A stretch of 64,000 bases of DNA, taken from contig NZ_FOCJ01000002.1 in the NCBI RefSeq assembly GCF_900110075.1, forward strand, positions 372,001 through 436,000. Reading direction: 5' to 3'. Shown piece after piece: positions 40,730-50,412 of this stretch (positions are counted from its first letter, which is position 1; the number at the start of each line of letters is the position of its first letter). Position numbers and translations under genes: made by a program. Under the pieces are notes generated by a model that did no database searches, had not been told where the DNA came from, and saw only the letters and a list, made by a program, of their open reading frames with translations. The stretch is from Paenibacillus sp. OV219. GTDB taxonomy: Bacteria > Bacillota > Bacilli > Paenibacillales > Paenibacillaceae.

Positions 40730-42520
40730 ATGTTACAGTCAAAAAACCAACTGCGGGATACTATTCTTAGGATTGCCATATATCTACGTGTATCATCCGA
40801 CGAGCAAGCCAAGAACGGTGAAGGTTTGGACGGTCAATTGTTCAAATGCAAGCAGTGGATTCAACAGAATCATCCAAACGCTGTGATCACAATGTTCAGC
40901 GATGAGGGTATATCTGCCGATAAGATACCTATGCACATGCGGCATGGTTTAGGTAAGATGATGAGTGAAGCCAGGAAGGGCCAACTGGATCTAATAGTCA
41001 CGTTCAAGTATGACCGTCTCGCTCGTAAGGTGGAAGAGTCGGAAACGATCTATAACCAGATGGACCGAATAGGTGTTCCAGTGTGGGACATATCCGGTGA
41101 CAAGAAGTTGAACCAAGCATCATCGGCTGACAAGCTGACAAGGCAGATCCTAGCTTCTGTTGCTGAGATGGAGATATCCAATACCAAGGAACGTATCCGT
41201 GCCGTCAAAGAGAACCAGAGAGCAACCGGCAAGTTTGCAGGCGGTGAACTACCTTACGGGTTCAGATGGAACGCTGAAGAAGAGAAAATCGTCGAGATCG
41301 AGGAAGAGATTCGTGTGTGGTTGTCCATCATACACAAGTACATGAACGAGAACAAAGGTACGGTGGTCATTGCCAAAGAGTTGAATGAAGAAGGTATCTC
41401 GTTCACCAAGGGCAAGAAAGGTCATGGAAGGAGTGATAAGTGGGACAAGGAGAATGTCCGCAACTTACTCAAGAATCCTACGATCTGTGGACGATTGGCG
41501 AATGGTGTTCTCAATCGGTATTACGATGCTGACGGCAAACCCAAAGTGTCACGCAGACCACCAAGAGAATGGACACTACAGGAGACACCATTATTGAAGG
41601 AGATCGTACCCCTGGACGTTTGGTACAAGATCATTGAACGGATGGAACAGAAACGATCCACAAAAGTCTCACCCAAGCAAATGGCTACATCGTGGTTGCT
41701 GAGCGGGGTCATCAAATGTACACACTGTGGGTCACAGACCAAGACGAAAGATTCCGGTGTCAGGAAGTCGGGTAAGTCATTCCGATACTATGTATGCTCC
41801 AACACTGAATGTGATAATCCAACACGGTTACGCAAGGAAGACATAGAGCATCAAGTGTTAAGCGAGCTACAAGGTATGTTCACGACAACGGACAAACAGG
41901 AAGCTGTTGAACTGGCTGTTGGATATCTGTCCACGTTTGGTGAGACCAAGGGTGCTGAGATATCAACAATGGAGTTACAATTGGACGAGAACAAAGCAAA
42001 GTTAAACAGGGTTGAATCAGATTACGTGAATGGTGACCTATCAGCAAAGGCATACAGTATGGCAGTGGAGCGCATTGACAATTTAATAGAAGAACTAACA
42101 ACGCAGCTTGAAGCCAAACGTATCTCGATGCACGCACAACAGCAGCACCTGACAAACATCAGTGTGGCCATGGAAGTCCTGTCTGAGTACACTGACATTG
42201 CCGGACAAGATGATCCAGTGACCTTCCAACGTAAGAGGGCAGTCGTGTTACAACTTGTTGACCACATCACAGTGGTAGATGGTGAACCACACATCGTGTT
42301 ACGGGCACACACAGGCAGTGAAGTTCCAGCACACTTACAGCGCATGATGGACGGCAAGATGGAGCAAGTCATGAAGGAAGTTATCACAGGAAGTAGGGAG
42401 GTTTCTGCTGCTAGTGCTGCGTGGGTAAATACGATGTCACACAGGTATTCGTTAATGATCCTACATCCGGTTATGGATGCTTTATCGAGTGGATGCTGCA
42501 GGATGCCGGAGTATTGTTGA
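40730..42520 (+). CDS. Large serine recombinase (site-specific integrase)
   Basis: The 596-residue protein catalyses integration. The N-terminal catalytic domain has YLRVSSDEQ (nucleophile Ser22) and the [10 protein letters not shown] arginine region, a recombinase domain (LPYGFRW, GVLNRYY), a zinc ribbon with CTHCGS and CSNTECDNP, and a coiled coil (SYVNG... to [10 protein letters not shown]). AGGAGGGGTGACG precedes ATG 40730. The gene runs across the prophage-host junction: its last 28 residues are encoded by host spoIVB DNA in another frame, so the phage form must end differently. Confidence 0.93.
   Translation: MLQSKNQLRDTILRIAIYLRVSSDEQAKNGEGLDGQLFKCKQWIQQNHPNAVITMFSDEGISADKIPMHMRHGLGKMMSEARKGQLDLIVTFKYDRLARKVEESETIYNQMDRIGVPVWDISGDKKLNQASSADKLTRQILASVAEMEISNTKERIRAVKENQRATGKFAGGELPYGFRWNAEEEKIVEIEEEIRVWLSIIHKYMNENKGTVVIAKELNEEGISFTKGKKGHGRSDKWDKENVRNLLKNPTICGRLANGVLNRYYDADGKPKVSRRPPREWTLQETPLLKEIVPLDVWYKIIERMEQKRSTKVSPKQMATSWLLSGVIKCTHCGSQTKTKDSGVRKSGKSFRYYVCSNTECDNPTRLRKEDIEHQVLSELQGMFTTTDKQEAVELAVGYLSTFGETKGAEISTMELQLDENKAKLNRVESDYVNGDLSAKAYSMAVERIDNLIEELTTQLEAKRISMHAQQQHLTNISVAMEVLSEYTDIAGQDDPVTFQRKRAVVLQLVDHITVVDGEPHIVLRAHTGSEVPAHLQRMMDGKMEQVMKEVITGSREVSAASAAWVNTMSHRYSLMILHPVMDALSSGCCRMPEYC
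42430..42455. other. attR: right phage-host junction inside spoIVB
   Basis: The recombinase gene passes into sequence that, one frame over, reads [11 protein letters not shown], the conserved SpoIVB C-terminus. The crossover should lie around TCACACAGGTATTCG (42437-42451), because SpoIVB normally has AVTH before VFVN and only VT-x-VFVN is preserved here. The exact 2-base core cannot be fixed without attL. Confidence 0.7.
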
Positions 42521-42552
42521 AACCAGCAAGCTTAAATCTTAAGGTGGCATAG
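42445..42552 (+). pseudogene. spoIVB: 3' fragment of spoIVB (interrupted by the prophage)
   Basis: The frame [18 protein letters not shown] ... [13 protein letters not shown], then stop, is the C-terminal 35 residues of SpoIVB, the forespore serine peptidase that signals pro-sigma-K processing. B. subtilis SpoIVB ends in the same [18 protein letters not shown] motif. Upstream of this point the sequence is phage, so the gene is split after the catalytic region; its 5' part should be beyond the left end of the window. Position just before spo0A is the normal spoIVB place. Confidence 0.88.
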
Positions 42553-42567
42553 CCCCTTAAGATTTTT
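42535..42567 (+). terminator. spoIVB terminator
   Basis: TCTTAAGG and CCTTAAGA pair across the stop codon and are followed by six T. It would also stop read-through from the recombinase gene. Confidence 0.8.
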
Positions 42568-42575
42568 TGGTTTCA

Positions 42576-42582
42576 TGTCGAA
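42576..42582 (+). promoter_or_regulatory. Spo0A box 1 upstream of spo0A
   Basis: TGTCGAA, 200 bases before the spo0A start; in front of the sigma-H promoter. Confidence 0.6.
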
Positions 42583-42660
42583 ATATTAGAAATTTTGAAG
42601 ATTCGTGTAATAAATTATTTATTATAAATCAGTTGAAAATAAAAATAAAGAAAAATATTA

Positions 42661-42696
42661 TTCGACAGAAGGAATTTCATCCGGGCTGTCGAAAAT
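42661..42696 (+). promoter_or_regulatory. Sigma-H promoter with two Spo0A boxes (spo0A Ps-type)
   Basis: GAAGGAATT (42668-42676; consensus RNAGGAWWW), 11 bases, then GTCGAAAAT (42688-42696; consensus RNNGAATWW, one deviation). TTCGACA (42661, reverse box) and TGTCGAA (42687) flank or overlap it. This is the arrangement of the sporulation-inducible spo0A promoter, preserved downstream of the prophage. Confidence 0.75.
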
Positions 42697-42778
42697 GTTT
42701 ATTAAGCAAGTACAATAAACGTATTAAGTGACGGTTACTGCATTTGAGTGTGGATTTTAGTCTAAGGAGGACTTTACC

Positions 42779-43594
42779 TTGCAAAAAATTGAAGTTTTGT
42801 TGGCTGATGACAATCGGGAATTTACGAACCTTCTCTCAGAGTACATCTCTGAACAAAATGATATGGAAGTTTCCGGTGTCGCGTATAACGGTGAGGAAGT
42901 TCTTCGTTTACTGGAAGAGACTCATGAAGTACCTGACGTTCTTATTCTCGACATCATTATGCCGCATCTTGACGGCCTCGGTGTTCTGGAGCGTCTGCGC
43001 GAAATGAACCTGCCTAAAATGCCTAAAATCATTATGTTAACAGCATTTGGTCAAGAGAACATCACTCAAAAAGCGGTACAACTTGGTGCTTCCTACTACA
43101 TACTTAAACCGTTTGACATGGAAATTCTCGCGAATCGAATCCGCCAGCTCGTTGGTAATCCGACTGTTTCTTCGACGTTTACATCCTCGTCTGCGACTGC
43201 TGGAATGTCGAAGTCGAACGTTGTACCAATCGCGAAAGGTAAAAACCTTGATGCGAACATTACGAGCATTATTCATGAGATCGGCGTGCCTGCCCATATT
43301 AAGGGGTATCAATATTTACGTGAAGCGATCACAATGGTTTACAACAATATCGAAATCTTGGGTGCTATTACGAAGACGCTTTATCCTGCTATTGCGGAGA
43401 AGTTCAAGACAACACCTTCCCGTGTGGAACGCGCCATTCGCCATGCAATTGAAGTAGCTTGGACACGCGGCAACATCGACAGCATCAGCCACTTGTTCGG
43501 GTATACGATCAATATTAGCAAGTCGAAGCCAACGAACTCCGAGTTCATCGCTATGGTCGCTGACAAGCTGCGCATCGAACATAAGGTGTCGTGA
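42779..43594 (+). CDS. spo0A: Sporulation master regulator Spo0A
   Basis: The 271-residue response regulator has an N-terminal receiver domain (LLADDNREF with Asp10/Asp11, [12 protein letters not shown] with phospho-acceptor Asp58, KPFDMEIL with the conserved Lys) and a C-terminal DNA-binding domain with [19 protein letters not shown] and [18 protein letters not shown]. It binds TGTCGAA boxes and initiates sporulation. TTG start after TAAGGAGG. Confidence 0.97.
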   Translation: MQKIEVLLADDNREFTNLLSEYISEQNDMEVSGVAYNGEEVLRLLEETHEVPDVLILDIIMPHLDGLGVLERLREMNLPKMPKIIMLTAFGQENITQKAVQLGASYYILKPFDMEILANRIRQLVGNPTVSSTFTSSSATAGMSKSNVVPIAKGKNLDANITSIIHEIGVPAHIKGYQYLREAITMVYNNIEILGAITKTLYPAIAEKFKTTPSRVERAIRHAIEVAWTRGNIDSISHLFGYTINISKSKPTNSEFIAMVADKLRIEHKVS

Positions 43595-43624
43595 AAGGAT
43601 AGAGAATAGCTCGAATCGAATGAA

Positions 43625-43664
43625 GCGCCACTTTCGTGCAAGCTGCGAATGTGGCGTTTTTATT
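43625..43664 (+). terminator. Terminator after spo0A
   Basis: GCGCCAC and GTGGCGT pair around a 19-base loop, followed by TTTTTATTT. Confidence 0.8.
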
Positions 43665-43697
43665 TCGTAGCATTGCATGTCATTTAGGAGGATTGTT

Positions 43698-44885
43698 TTG
43701 ACAACATCAGTATATACACCTGTTCCTTCGCTGAAGAGGTTAATTATTTTATTATCGGTCACACTTGTATCAGGCTTGAACCAAGGCTTACTGCTTCCAT
43801 TGCTCGCTATTCTGCTCGATCAGCGAGGCGTCTCGTCCGATCTCAACGGACTCAATTCGATGGCATTGTACATTGGTACATTCAGTACCATGTTCTTCAT
43901 CGAGAAACCGATTAGGAAAATCGGTTATAAATACGGAATTCTGTTTGGTATTGTTATCGCAGGTGTCGGGACGATTCTGTTTCCGTTCATGCACGCCCTC
44001 TGGATCTGGTTTATTCTGCGAATTGCTGTCGGAATCGGCGACAGCGCGCTTCATTACTGCACACAGCTATGGATTGTGAGCAGTAGCCCACCGGCAAGCC
44101 GAGGACGATATATCTCGTTATATGGCATGGCATATGGAATCGGCTTCAGCATCGGACCCATGGGCATCAACTTTATCTCGATTGGGAAATGGCTGCCTTT
44201 TGCGCTGAATACGGTCTTATTTATTATCATTATGTTGTTTGTGTTTAAGTTACCGTCGATCTATCCCGAGAGAGCGGAAAAGCTTGCGGCTTCAACGAAC
44301 CGCTACTGGCATACGTACCGGATTGCGTGGTTCGCATTGTTTCCAGCGATACTTTACGGCTTGATGGAAGCGACGATGAACAGCAATTTTCCGCTATATG
44401 GACTTCGTATTCATCTGAGTAAAGAGGTAATCTCCATGTTGCTTCCTGCGCTTGGAGTGGGTAGTCTAATTGTGATGTTCCCGCTTGGGATGCTTAGTGA
44501 CCGAATCGGGCGCAAGCCAGTTCTCATATTCTGTTCATTAGCAGCGGGTATCATGTTCTTCATGGTACCGTTAGCTGGGAATAACGCTCCCTTGTTATTC
44601 GCGCTGCTTGGTTTAATCGGTGGCTGTATCGGCTCGTTCTTCTCACTCGGCCTTGCCTACGCGGCTGATTTGCTTCCGCGTGAGCTGCTGCCCTCAGCGA
44701 ATGTTATTGCATCCATTCATTTCAGCGTCGGAAGTCTGCTCGGTCCCAGCATCAGCGGCTTTGGCATACAATATATATCCGAGAAGAGTATGTTTATTAT
44801 GCTGGGAAGCGCGTTTACCCTTTTCGCCATCATTGGCCCCATGTTCCGCCGAAATACGCAATCGCAAACCACAACTGTCATATAA
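43698..44885 (+). CDS. MFS transporter
   Basis: A 395-residue, 12-helix major facilitator protein. Start TTG 43698 lies behind TAGGAGGATTG. Motif A-like GMLSDRIGRKPVLI (between TM8 and 9) and IGDSALHYCTQLW occur. Drug or metabolite efflux is likely but the substrate is unknown. No regulatory neighbour is seen. Confidence 0.85.
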   Translation: MTTSVYTPVPSLKRLIILLSVTLVSGLNQGLLLPLLAILLDQRGVSSDLNGLNSMALYIGTFSTMFFIEKPIRKIGYKYGILFGIVIAGVGTILFPFMHALWIWFILRIAVGIGDSALHYCTQLWIVSSSPPASRGRYISLYGMAYGIGFSIGPMGINFISIGKWLPFALNTVLFIIIMLFVFKLPSIYPERAEKLAASTNRYWHTYRIAWFALFPAILYGLMEATMNSNFPLYGLRIHLSKEVISMLLPALGVGSLIVMFPLGMLSDRIGRKPVLIFCSLAAGIMFFMVPLAGNNAPLLFALLGLIGGCIGSFFSLGLAYAADLLPRELLPSANVIASIHFSVGSLLGPSISGFGIQYISEKSMFIMLGSAFTLFAIIGPMFRRNTQSQTTTVI

Positions 44886-44966
44886 ATTTATTGCAGCGCG
44901 TATCTTTTTCGTTCCTTCGTTCGTTTACGTTATGCATCACAAGCTAACAGATGAGGAGGTGCCAAA

Positions 44967-45644
44967 ATGACAATAAAGCCAACGGTCGATGAAATGCGCT
45001 TCGTGCTATACCGTTACTGCTTGTCGCTCACGCATTCGACCTGGGACGCTGAAGATATTGTCCAGGAAACCTGTCTGCGAGCCCTTCCGGTCATGAACGG
45101 AAAGGTGGAGCATCCGAACCCAACTGCTTACTTGCTGCGTACTGCGAAAAATATCTCGGTTGACCTTATGCGCAGGAAGCAGCTGGCAAGACGCGCTCTG
45201 GAGCGCAATGAAGCCGTTCTGACTCGGCTATATGGTGATTCGCATGAGATGGAGTATGCAGTACGGCTGCTGCTTTCTCACTTGTCTCCGCTGCAGCGGA
45301 CCGTTTTCTTGCTAAAGGAATTGTTCGGTTATAAAGCCGGTGAGGTGGCGACGAAGCTGTCCACATCAGAAGGTGCTGTTAAAGCTGCACTTCACAGGGC
45401 AAGGTCGGCGCTTGCGCGATTGAAGCAGCGCGAGCAGGGCGGTGCGACGCATATCGGCGCTGAGAATCCAGTCAGCGATAGCATGCTGTACGCGTATGTG
45501 AATGCGATCCGTTCAGCTGATCCACAGGCGCTGATCGTGCTTGCGAATGCCGAAGAACAACTCATCGATCCCGTTCAGGCCGTCGGCCAGCTTCGTGTAT
45601 CTTCAGGCATCGGCTCATCCGTTAGTATGATGATGGCATCATAA
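44967..45644 (+). CDS. ECF-type RNA polymerase sigma factor (host)
   Basis: The 225-residue protein has sigma region 2 ([17 protein letters not shown] ... [18 protein letters not shown]) and region 4 ([48 protein letters not shown]). The C-terminal 75 residues form an extra tail like that of SigJ-type ECF sigmas with a small regulatory domain. No anti-sigma gene is adjacent. GAGGAGGTGCC precedes the ATG. Confidence 0.88.
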   Translation: MTIKPTVDEMRFVLYRYCLSLTHSTWDAEDIVQETCLRALPVMNGKVEHPNPTAYLLRTAKNISVDLMRRKQLARRALERNEAVLTRLYGDSHEMEYAVRLLLSHLSPLQRTVFLLKELFGYKAGEVATKLSTSEGAVKAALHRARSALARLKQREQGGATHIGAENPVSDSMLYAYVNAIRSADPQALIVLANAEEQLIDPVQAVGQLRVSSGIGSSVSMMMAS

Positions 45645-45666
45645 CGGGCCTGAGAGGATGAATACG

Positions 45667-46242
45667 ATGATTTTGACGCCATACGTAATTGAATCGACAA
45701 ATCGCGGGGAACGCAGCTACGATATTTATTCGCGACTGCTTAAGGATCGAATTATAATGGTGAGTGGCGAGATTGAGGATCAGATGGCGAATTCCATTGT
45801 GGCGCAGCTGCTGTTCCTTGCAGCTGATGATCCGGAGAAAGATATCCAGCTGTACATCAACAGTCCAGGCGGTTCTGTAACGGCTGGCTTCTCCATTTAT
45901 GACACCATGCAATACATTAAGCCGGATGTCTCGACGATATGCACCGGTTTTGCAGCCAGCTTCGGCGCTATTCTGCTCGCAGGTGGAGCGAAGGGGAAGC
46001 GTTTCGTGCTTCCTAATAGCGAGGTTATGATTCACCAGCCTCTAGGTGGCGCCAGAGGGCAGGCATCAGACATTCAAATCCATGCGAGCTGGATTCTGAA
46101 GACGCGCGAGAAGATTAACAAGCTGCTCGCGAGCCACACCGGACAGTCAGTGGAGCAAATTGAACGCGATTCAGACCGGGACCGGTTCATGAGCGCAGCG
46201 GATGCAGTCGCTTACGGCATCGTGGATCGTGTAATCGAATAG
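45667..46242 (+). CDS. clpP: ATP-dependent Clp protease proteolytic subunit
   Basis: The 191-residue ClpP keeps [18 protein letters not shown], the active Ser in GFAASFGA (normally GMAASMGA), His in [15 protein letters not shown] and Asp in [11 protein letters not shown]. Start 45667 aligns with the usual MxLIPxVIExTNRGER start; an ATG nine bases earlier adds three residues. This may be a second ClpP because it sits outside the usual clpP locus and has FAASFG instead of MAASMG. Confidence 0.9.
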   Translation: MILTPYVIESTNRGERSYDIYSRLLKDRIIMVSGEIEDQMANSIVAQLLFLAADDPEKDIQLYINSPGGSVTAGFSIYDTMQYIKPDVSTICTGFAASFGAILLAGGAKGKRFVLPNSEVMIHQPLGGARGQASDIQIHASWILKTREKINKLLASHTGQSVEQIERDSDRDRFMSAADAVAYGIVDRVIE

Positions 46243-46255
46243 AACAAGAATGAAC

Positions 46256-46290
46256 AAGCGGGCACTCCCATTAGAGGAGTGCCCGCTTAT
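46256..46290. terminator. Bidirectional terminator after clpP
   Basis: AAGCGGGCACTCC and GGAGTGCCCGCTT form a 13-bp stem with loop CATTAGA, between convergent genes. Confidence 0.9.
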
Positions 46291-46307
46291 ATTACATATA
46301 GCTTAAG

Positions 46308-46604
46308 TTATACGCCTGGCCGAGGCGGACGAGGCCGCTTCTGGCGATAGCGTGGTGCTACATAGTTGCGCTTACGGTCGCGGTAGAATGTCCAGCCGCC
46401 GATGAAAGCAACACCGATCAGGAACAGCACAAGTCCGCCTAGAAACATCCACCATTCAAAATGGCGCACAGTTGCGGTTTCATCGCCGAAAGATGAGAAA
46501 TAATGAAATACAGCATCCTTCATTAGCAGGAAGCCGTATGTGGCTCCAAGACCTGGAATAACAAGCAATAGGACAGCAATAAATCGAATAATGACTTGTC
46601 TCAT
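46308..46604 (-). CDS. DUF2627 family membrane protein (YqzF-like)
   Basis: A 98-residue protein with two membrane helices (VIIRFIAVLLLVIPGLGATYGFLLM and WWMFLGGLVLFLIGVAFIGGWTFY) and a basic Arg/Pro-rich tail. Divergent from the lpd gene. Same locus as YqzF in B. subtilis beside the bkd genes. Confidence 0.75.
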   Translation of the reverse strand: MRQVIIRFIAVLLLVIPGLGATYGFLLMKDAVFHYFSSFGDETATVRHFEWWMFLGGLVLFLIGVAFIGGWTFYRDRKRNYVAPRYRQKRPRPPRPGV

Positions 46605-46762
46605 ACGTTAATAAAATCCCCCTGTACACATGCAGCAGATACAGTAATATCATACCTTTTTCTCACCTGACTTGTCCATTTAGGTGGGGGATGTTTTCTG
46701 TGTGAGCGAAAAAAGGTACAATAGGGAATGTATAGCAAGGTGAATTGGAGAGGGGAACGAAC

Positions 46763-48190
46763 ATGACATTACAATGCGATTTGGCCATTATCGGCGGAGG
46801 CATTGCAGGATATACAGCCGCAATCCGGGCGGCACAAGCAGGCAAGAAGGTCATTATCGTTGAGAGAGAGAAGCTCGGCGGCACATGCTTACATAAAGGC
46901 TGTATTCCAAGCAAGTCGCTTCTGCACAGCGCGGAAATTTATGCAACGCTGCGCAAGGCGGACACCTATGGGATTACTGTCGCTGAAGGTGCGATCAGCA
47001 TTGATTTTCCGAAGGTGCAGCAGCGCAAAGAGAATACGATCGAAGGATTGTATAAAGGTTTGCAGTATTTGATGCGCAAGCATGAGATTACGGTTATAAA
47101 AGGAAGAGGGCGCGTAATCGGACCGTCGATCTTCTCGCCCAAGAGCGGCAGTGTCGCGGTTGAGTATGAGGATGGCGAGATGGAAACGATCGTGCCGACT
47201 CATCTCATTATCGCAACAGGCTCACGACCGCGTACACTTCCAGGCTTAGAGCCGGTTCTTGGTCAGCTGATGACAAGCGATGAAGCGCTCGAAATGGAGA
47301 ACCTGCCGAGCTCGATGCTCATTATCGGCGGCGGCGTCATCGGTGTCGAGTGGGCGTCACTGCTTATCGACTTCGGCGTCGAAGTGACGCTCGTTGAGGC
47401 TGCATCCCGTCTGCTGCCAGGTGAAGATGTAGAAAGCTCTGCAGAGCTGACGAAGCAGCTACGCCGGCGCGGTGTGCGTATTCTAACTGGCATTCAATTG
47501 AAGCTGGAGACGTATACGTATAGTGATGGACAAGCTTCGATTACGGCAGATACGGAGGATGGCGCAGTAATTTTGAATGCAGAGCGACTGCTTGTATCCG
47601 TTGGCAGGCAGGCGAATGTCGAAGAAATCGGACTGGAGAATACCGATGTCCGCATCGAGAAGGGTATCATCCGCGTGAACAGCTTCTTCCAGACGAATGA
47701 GCCGCATATCTACGCAATCGGCGATGTGAACGGCGGACTTCAACTGGCGCATGCAGCTGCACATGAAGCGATTGTAGCCGTTGATCATATGCTCGGCGGC
47801 AAGGATCAAGCACCGGATCATTCTCGTATACCGCGGGCGATTTACTCACGACCGGAAATTGCTTCGATCGGTCTTACCGAAGACGAAGCACGCAAACAAG
47901 GACATGATATTAAAGTCGGTAAAATCCCATTCCAAGCAATCGGTAAAGCACATGTGCTGGGCGAAACCGAAGGATTTGCGAAAGTCATCGCAGATGCGAA
48001 GACAAGCGATGTGCTAGGCGTTCACCTTGTCGGTCCGCATGCGACGGACTTGCTGTCCGAAGCTTCGCTTGCGATGCTGCTTAATGCAACACCGTGGGAA
48101 GTCGGACAAGTGATTCATCCGCATCCAACGTTGTCGGAAGTTATTGGTGAAGCAATGCTCGCTGTGAACGGAAAATCAATCGCATTTTAG
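46763..48190 (+). CDS. lpdV: Dihydrolipoyl dehydrogenase of the branched-chain complex (E3)
   Basis: The 475-residue FAD enzyme has the dinucleotide motif GGGIAGYTAA, the redox disulfide GGTCLHKGCIPSK, the NAD-binding GGGVIGVEWASL, IYAIGDVNGGLQLAHAA and the catalytic HPHPTLSEVIGEA. It reoxidises the lipoyl arm of the E2. GAGAGGGGAACGAAC precedes ATG 46763. It precedes bkdAA with 158 bases between. Confidence 0.93.
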   Translation: MTLQCDLAIIGGGIAGYTAAIRAAQAGKKVIIVEREKLGGTCLHKGCIPSKSLLHSAEIYATLRKADTYGITVAEGAISIDFPKVQQRKENTIEGLYKGLQYLMRKHEITVIKGRGRVIGPSIFSPKSGSVAVEYEDGEMETIVPTHLIIATGSRPRTLPGLEPVLGQLMTSDEALEMENLPSSMLIIGGGVIGVEWASLLIDFGVEVTLVEAASRLLPGEDVESSAELTKQLRRRGVRILTGIQLKLETYTYSDGQASITADTEDGAVILNAERLLVSVGRQANVEEIGLENTDVRIEKGIIRVNSFFQTNEPHIYAIGDVNGGLQLAHAAAHEAIVAVDHMLGGKDQAPDHSRIPRAIYSRPEIASIGLTEDEARKQGHDIKVGKIPFQAIGKAHVLGETEGFAKVIADAKTSDVLGVHLVGPHATDLLSEASLAMLLNATPWEVGQVIHPHPTLSEVIGEAMLAVNGKSIAF

Positions 48191-48284
48191 GCGGTTGCTG
48201 CATCTTTATATAGTAAACACCTTTCACCATAAATCGCTTACATGAGACAGTGGATCCAACATTTCTTTTTCAGAGGAACTCGGT

Positions 48285-48323
48285 TATAATGGGTATAGTC
48301 AAGTCTTAGTACCTGGTTATAAT
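48285..48323 (+). promoter_or_regulatory. Candidate promoter of the bkd genes (two TATAAT boxes)
   Basis: Two TATAAT hexamers at 48285 and 48318 lie in the gap before bkdAA; neither has a good -35, so assignment is tentative. Confidence 0.35.
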
Positions 48324-48348
48324 AGCAGCTAAAAGGAGGGCATCCCTC

Positions 48349-49383
48349 ATGACACAATCCGAATCCGCCGTGACGCAATCAAGACATGCGGCACTTGGCC
48401 TAACGGACGAGCAAGCCATTGAAATGTATAAGCTTATGAATACCGCCCGTAAGTACGATGAGCGCTGTTTGCTCCTGCAACGGGCAGGGAAAATCAAGTT
48501 CCATGTATCCGGTATCGGCCAGGAGGCCGCGCAAGTTGGCGCTGCTTTCGCGCTTGACCGGGATCAAGATTACTACTTGCCATATTACCGCGATTACGCG
48601 TTCGTACTGTCTGTTGGCATGACGCTGCGCGAGTTGATGCTGTGCATATTCTCGAAAGCTGATGATCCGAATAGCGGCGGTCGTCAAATGCCTGGTCACT
48701 TCGGCAGCAAACGCTTGCGAATCGTAACAGGCTCGAGCCCGGTTACGACACAGGTTCCGCATGCAGTCGGCTTTGCGCTTGCAGCGAAGATGAAGAAGAA
48801 GGACTTCGTTTCCTTCGTAACGTTCGGCGATGGCTCTAGCAACCAAGGGGATTTCCATGAAGGCGCGAACTTTGCTGGTGTGCACAAGCTTCCGGTTATT
48901 TTCATGTGCGAGAATAACCATTATGCGATTTCGGTTCCGCTGCACAAGCAAGTAAGCGGCAAAATCGCTGACCGCGCGCTTGGATACGGTTTCCCAGGCA
49001 TAGCCGTGGACGGCAATGATCCACTAGAGATTTACCGCGTCATGAAAGAAGCGCGCCTTCGTGCAGCAAGCGGCGAAGGTCCGACACTCGTCGAAGCGGT
49101 CATGTACCGGCTGTCTCCACACTCCACTTCCGATGAGGATATGGCCTATCGGACCAAAGAAGAAGTAGATGCGCACCGCGACAAGGACGGCATTCCGAAG
49201 TTCAAGCAATATCTCATCGATTGCGGGATCTGGAACGAAGAGAAGGAAGCAGCGATGCTGCAGGAGATTAAGACTGCACTCGACGATGCAACAGCTTTTG
49301 GCGATAAGGCGCCGTTCCCAGAGCCTGAAGATATTTTGAAACATGTGTATGCCGATGATTCACAAGGCGAAGGAGGACGCTAA
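48349..49383 (+). CDS. bkdAA: Branched-chain 2-oxo acid dehydrogenase E1 alpha
   Basis: The 344-residue subunit has the TPP-binding GDGSSNQGDFHEGANFA and the ENNHYAISVP segment, RALGYGFPGIAVDGND, and YRLSPHSTSDED (phosphorylation-loop equivalent). With bkdAB it decarboxylates keto acids from Leu, Ile and Val and so feeds branched fatty acid synthesis. AAAAGGAGGG precedes the ATG. Confidence 0.93.
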   Translation: MTQSESAVTQSRHAALGLTDEQAIEMYKLMNTARKYDERCLLLQRAGKIKFHVSGIGQEAAQVGAAFALDRDQDYYLPYYRDYAFVLSVGMTLRELMLCIFSKADDPNSGGRQMPGHFGSKRLRIVTGSSPVTTQVPHAVGFALAAKMKKKDFVSFVTFGDGSSNQGDFHEGANFAGVHKLPVIFMCENNHYAISVPLHKQVSGKIADRALGYGFPGIAVDGNDPLEIYRVMKEARLRAASGEGPTLVEAVMYRLSPHSTSDEDMAYRTKEEVDAHRDKDGIPKFKQYLIDCGIWNEEKEAAMLQEIKTALDDATAFGDKAPFPEPEDILKHVYADDSQGEGGR

Positions 49384-49384
49384 C

Positions 49385-50368
49385 ATGCCGAAAATGGACT
49401 ATATTGATGCGATCCGCCTAGCAATGAAGGAAGAAATGGAACGCGACGAGAACGTGTTCATTCTTGGGGAAGACGTTGGCCACAAAGGCGGCGTGTTCAC
49501 AACGACCAAAGGACTGCTCACGCAGTTCGGCGAAGAGCGCGTGCTTGATACACCGCTTGCCGAATCAGCAATTGCTGGCGTCGCAATCGGCGCGGCGATG
49601 TACGGCATGAGGCCAATCGCCGAAATGCAGTATTCCGACTTCATGTTCCCGGCAACGAACCAAATCATCAGCGAAGCGGCGAAGATCCGCTATCGTTCTA
49701 ATAACGACTGGGATTGCCCGATTGTTATCCGCGCGCCAATCGGCGGCGGCATCTTCGGCGGTCTGTACCATTCGCAATGCCCGGAGTCGGTGTTCTTCGG
49801 AACGCCAGGGCTTAAGATTGTGGCACCTTATTCGGCGTATGACGCGAAGGGCTTGCTCAAAGCAGCTGTCCGCGACCCGGATCCCGTTCTTTTCTTCGAA
49901 AATAAAAAGTGCTACAAGCTTGTATCGGGAGATGTGCCGGAGGACGATTATATCGTGCCAATCGGCAAATCGAATGTTCTGCGCGAAGGCGACGACATTA
50001 CGGTTATCAGCTACAGCTTGCCGCTGCACTTCATTATGGAAGCGGCCGAGGAGCTTGAAGCAGAAGGCATTACCGCGCATGTGGTTGACCTTCGTTCGCT
50101 GCAGCCGATTGATAAGGACGGTATTCTTGAAGCTGCCCGCCGTACGGGCAAAGTACTTATCATTCATGAAGATAATAAATTCGGCGGCATCGGCGCAGAG
50201 GTTTCTGCAATCATTGCGGAGGAGATGCTCTACGAGCTGGATGCGCCAATTATGCGTCTATGCGGTCCTGATGTACCGCCAATGCCGATTAACCCGCCTG
50301 GCGAGAAATTCTTTATGCTGAATAAAGATAAAGTGAAAGAAGCGATGAAGCGTCTCGCGCTCTACTAG
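49385..50368 (+). CDS. bkdAB: Branched-chain 2-oxo acid dehydrogenase E1 beta
   Basis: The 327-residue subunit contains LGEDVGHKGGVFTTTKGL and DTPLAESAIAGVAIGAAMYG, then EMQYSDFMFPA and GGGIFGGLYHSQ, typical of E1-beta. ATG 49385, one base after the bkdAA stop; the longer frame is not supported. Length equals the family's. Confidence 0.94.
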   Translation: MPKMDYIDAIRLAMKEEMERDENVFILGEDVGHKGGVFTTTKGLLTQFGEERVLDTPLAESAIAGVAIGAAMYGMRPIAEMQYSDFMFPATNQIISEAAKIRYRSNNDWDCPIVIRAPIGGGIFGGLYHSQCPESVFFGTPGLKIVAPYSAYDAKGLLKAAVRDPDPVLFFENKKCYKLVSGDVPEDDYIVPIGKSNVLREGDDITVISYSLPLHFIMEAAEELEAEGITAHVVDLRSLQPIDKDGILEAARRTGKVLIIHEDNKFGGIGAEVSAIIAEEMLYELDAPIMRLCGPDVPPMPINPPGEKFFMLNKDKVKEAMKRLALY

Positions 50369-50412
50369 AATCTAGGGAGAGCTCTAACGCAATCATGTAA
50401 GGAGTGGTCGGA

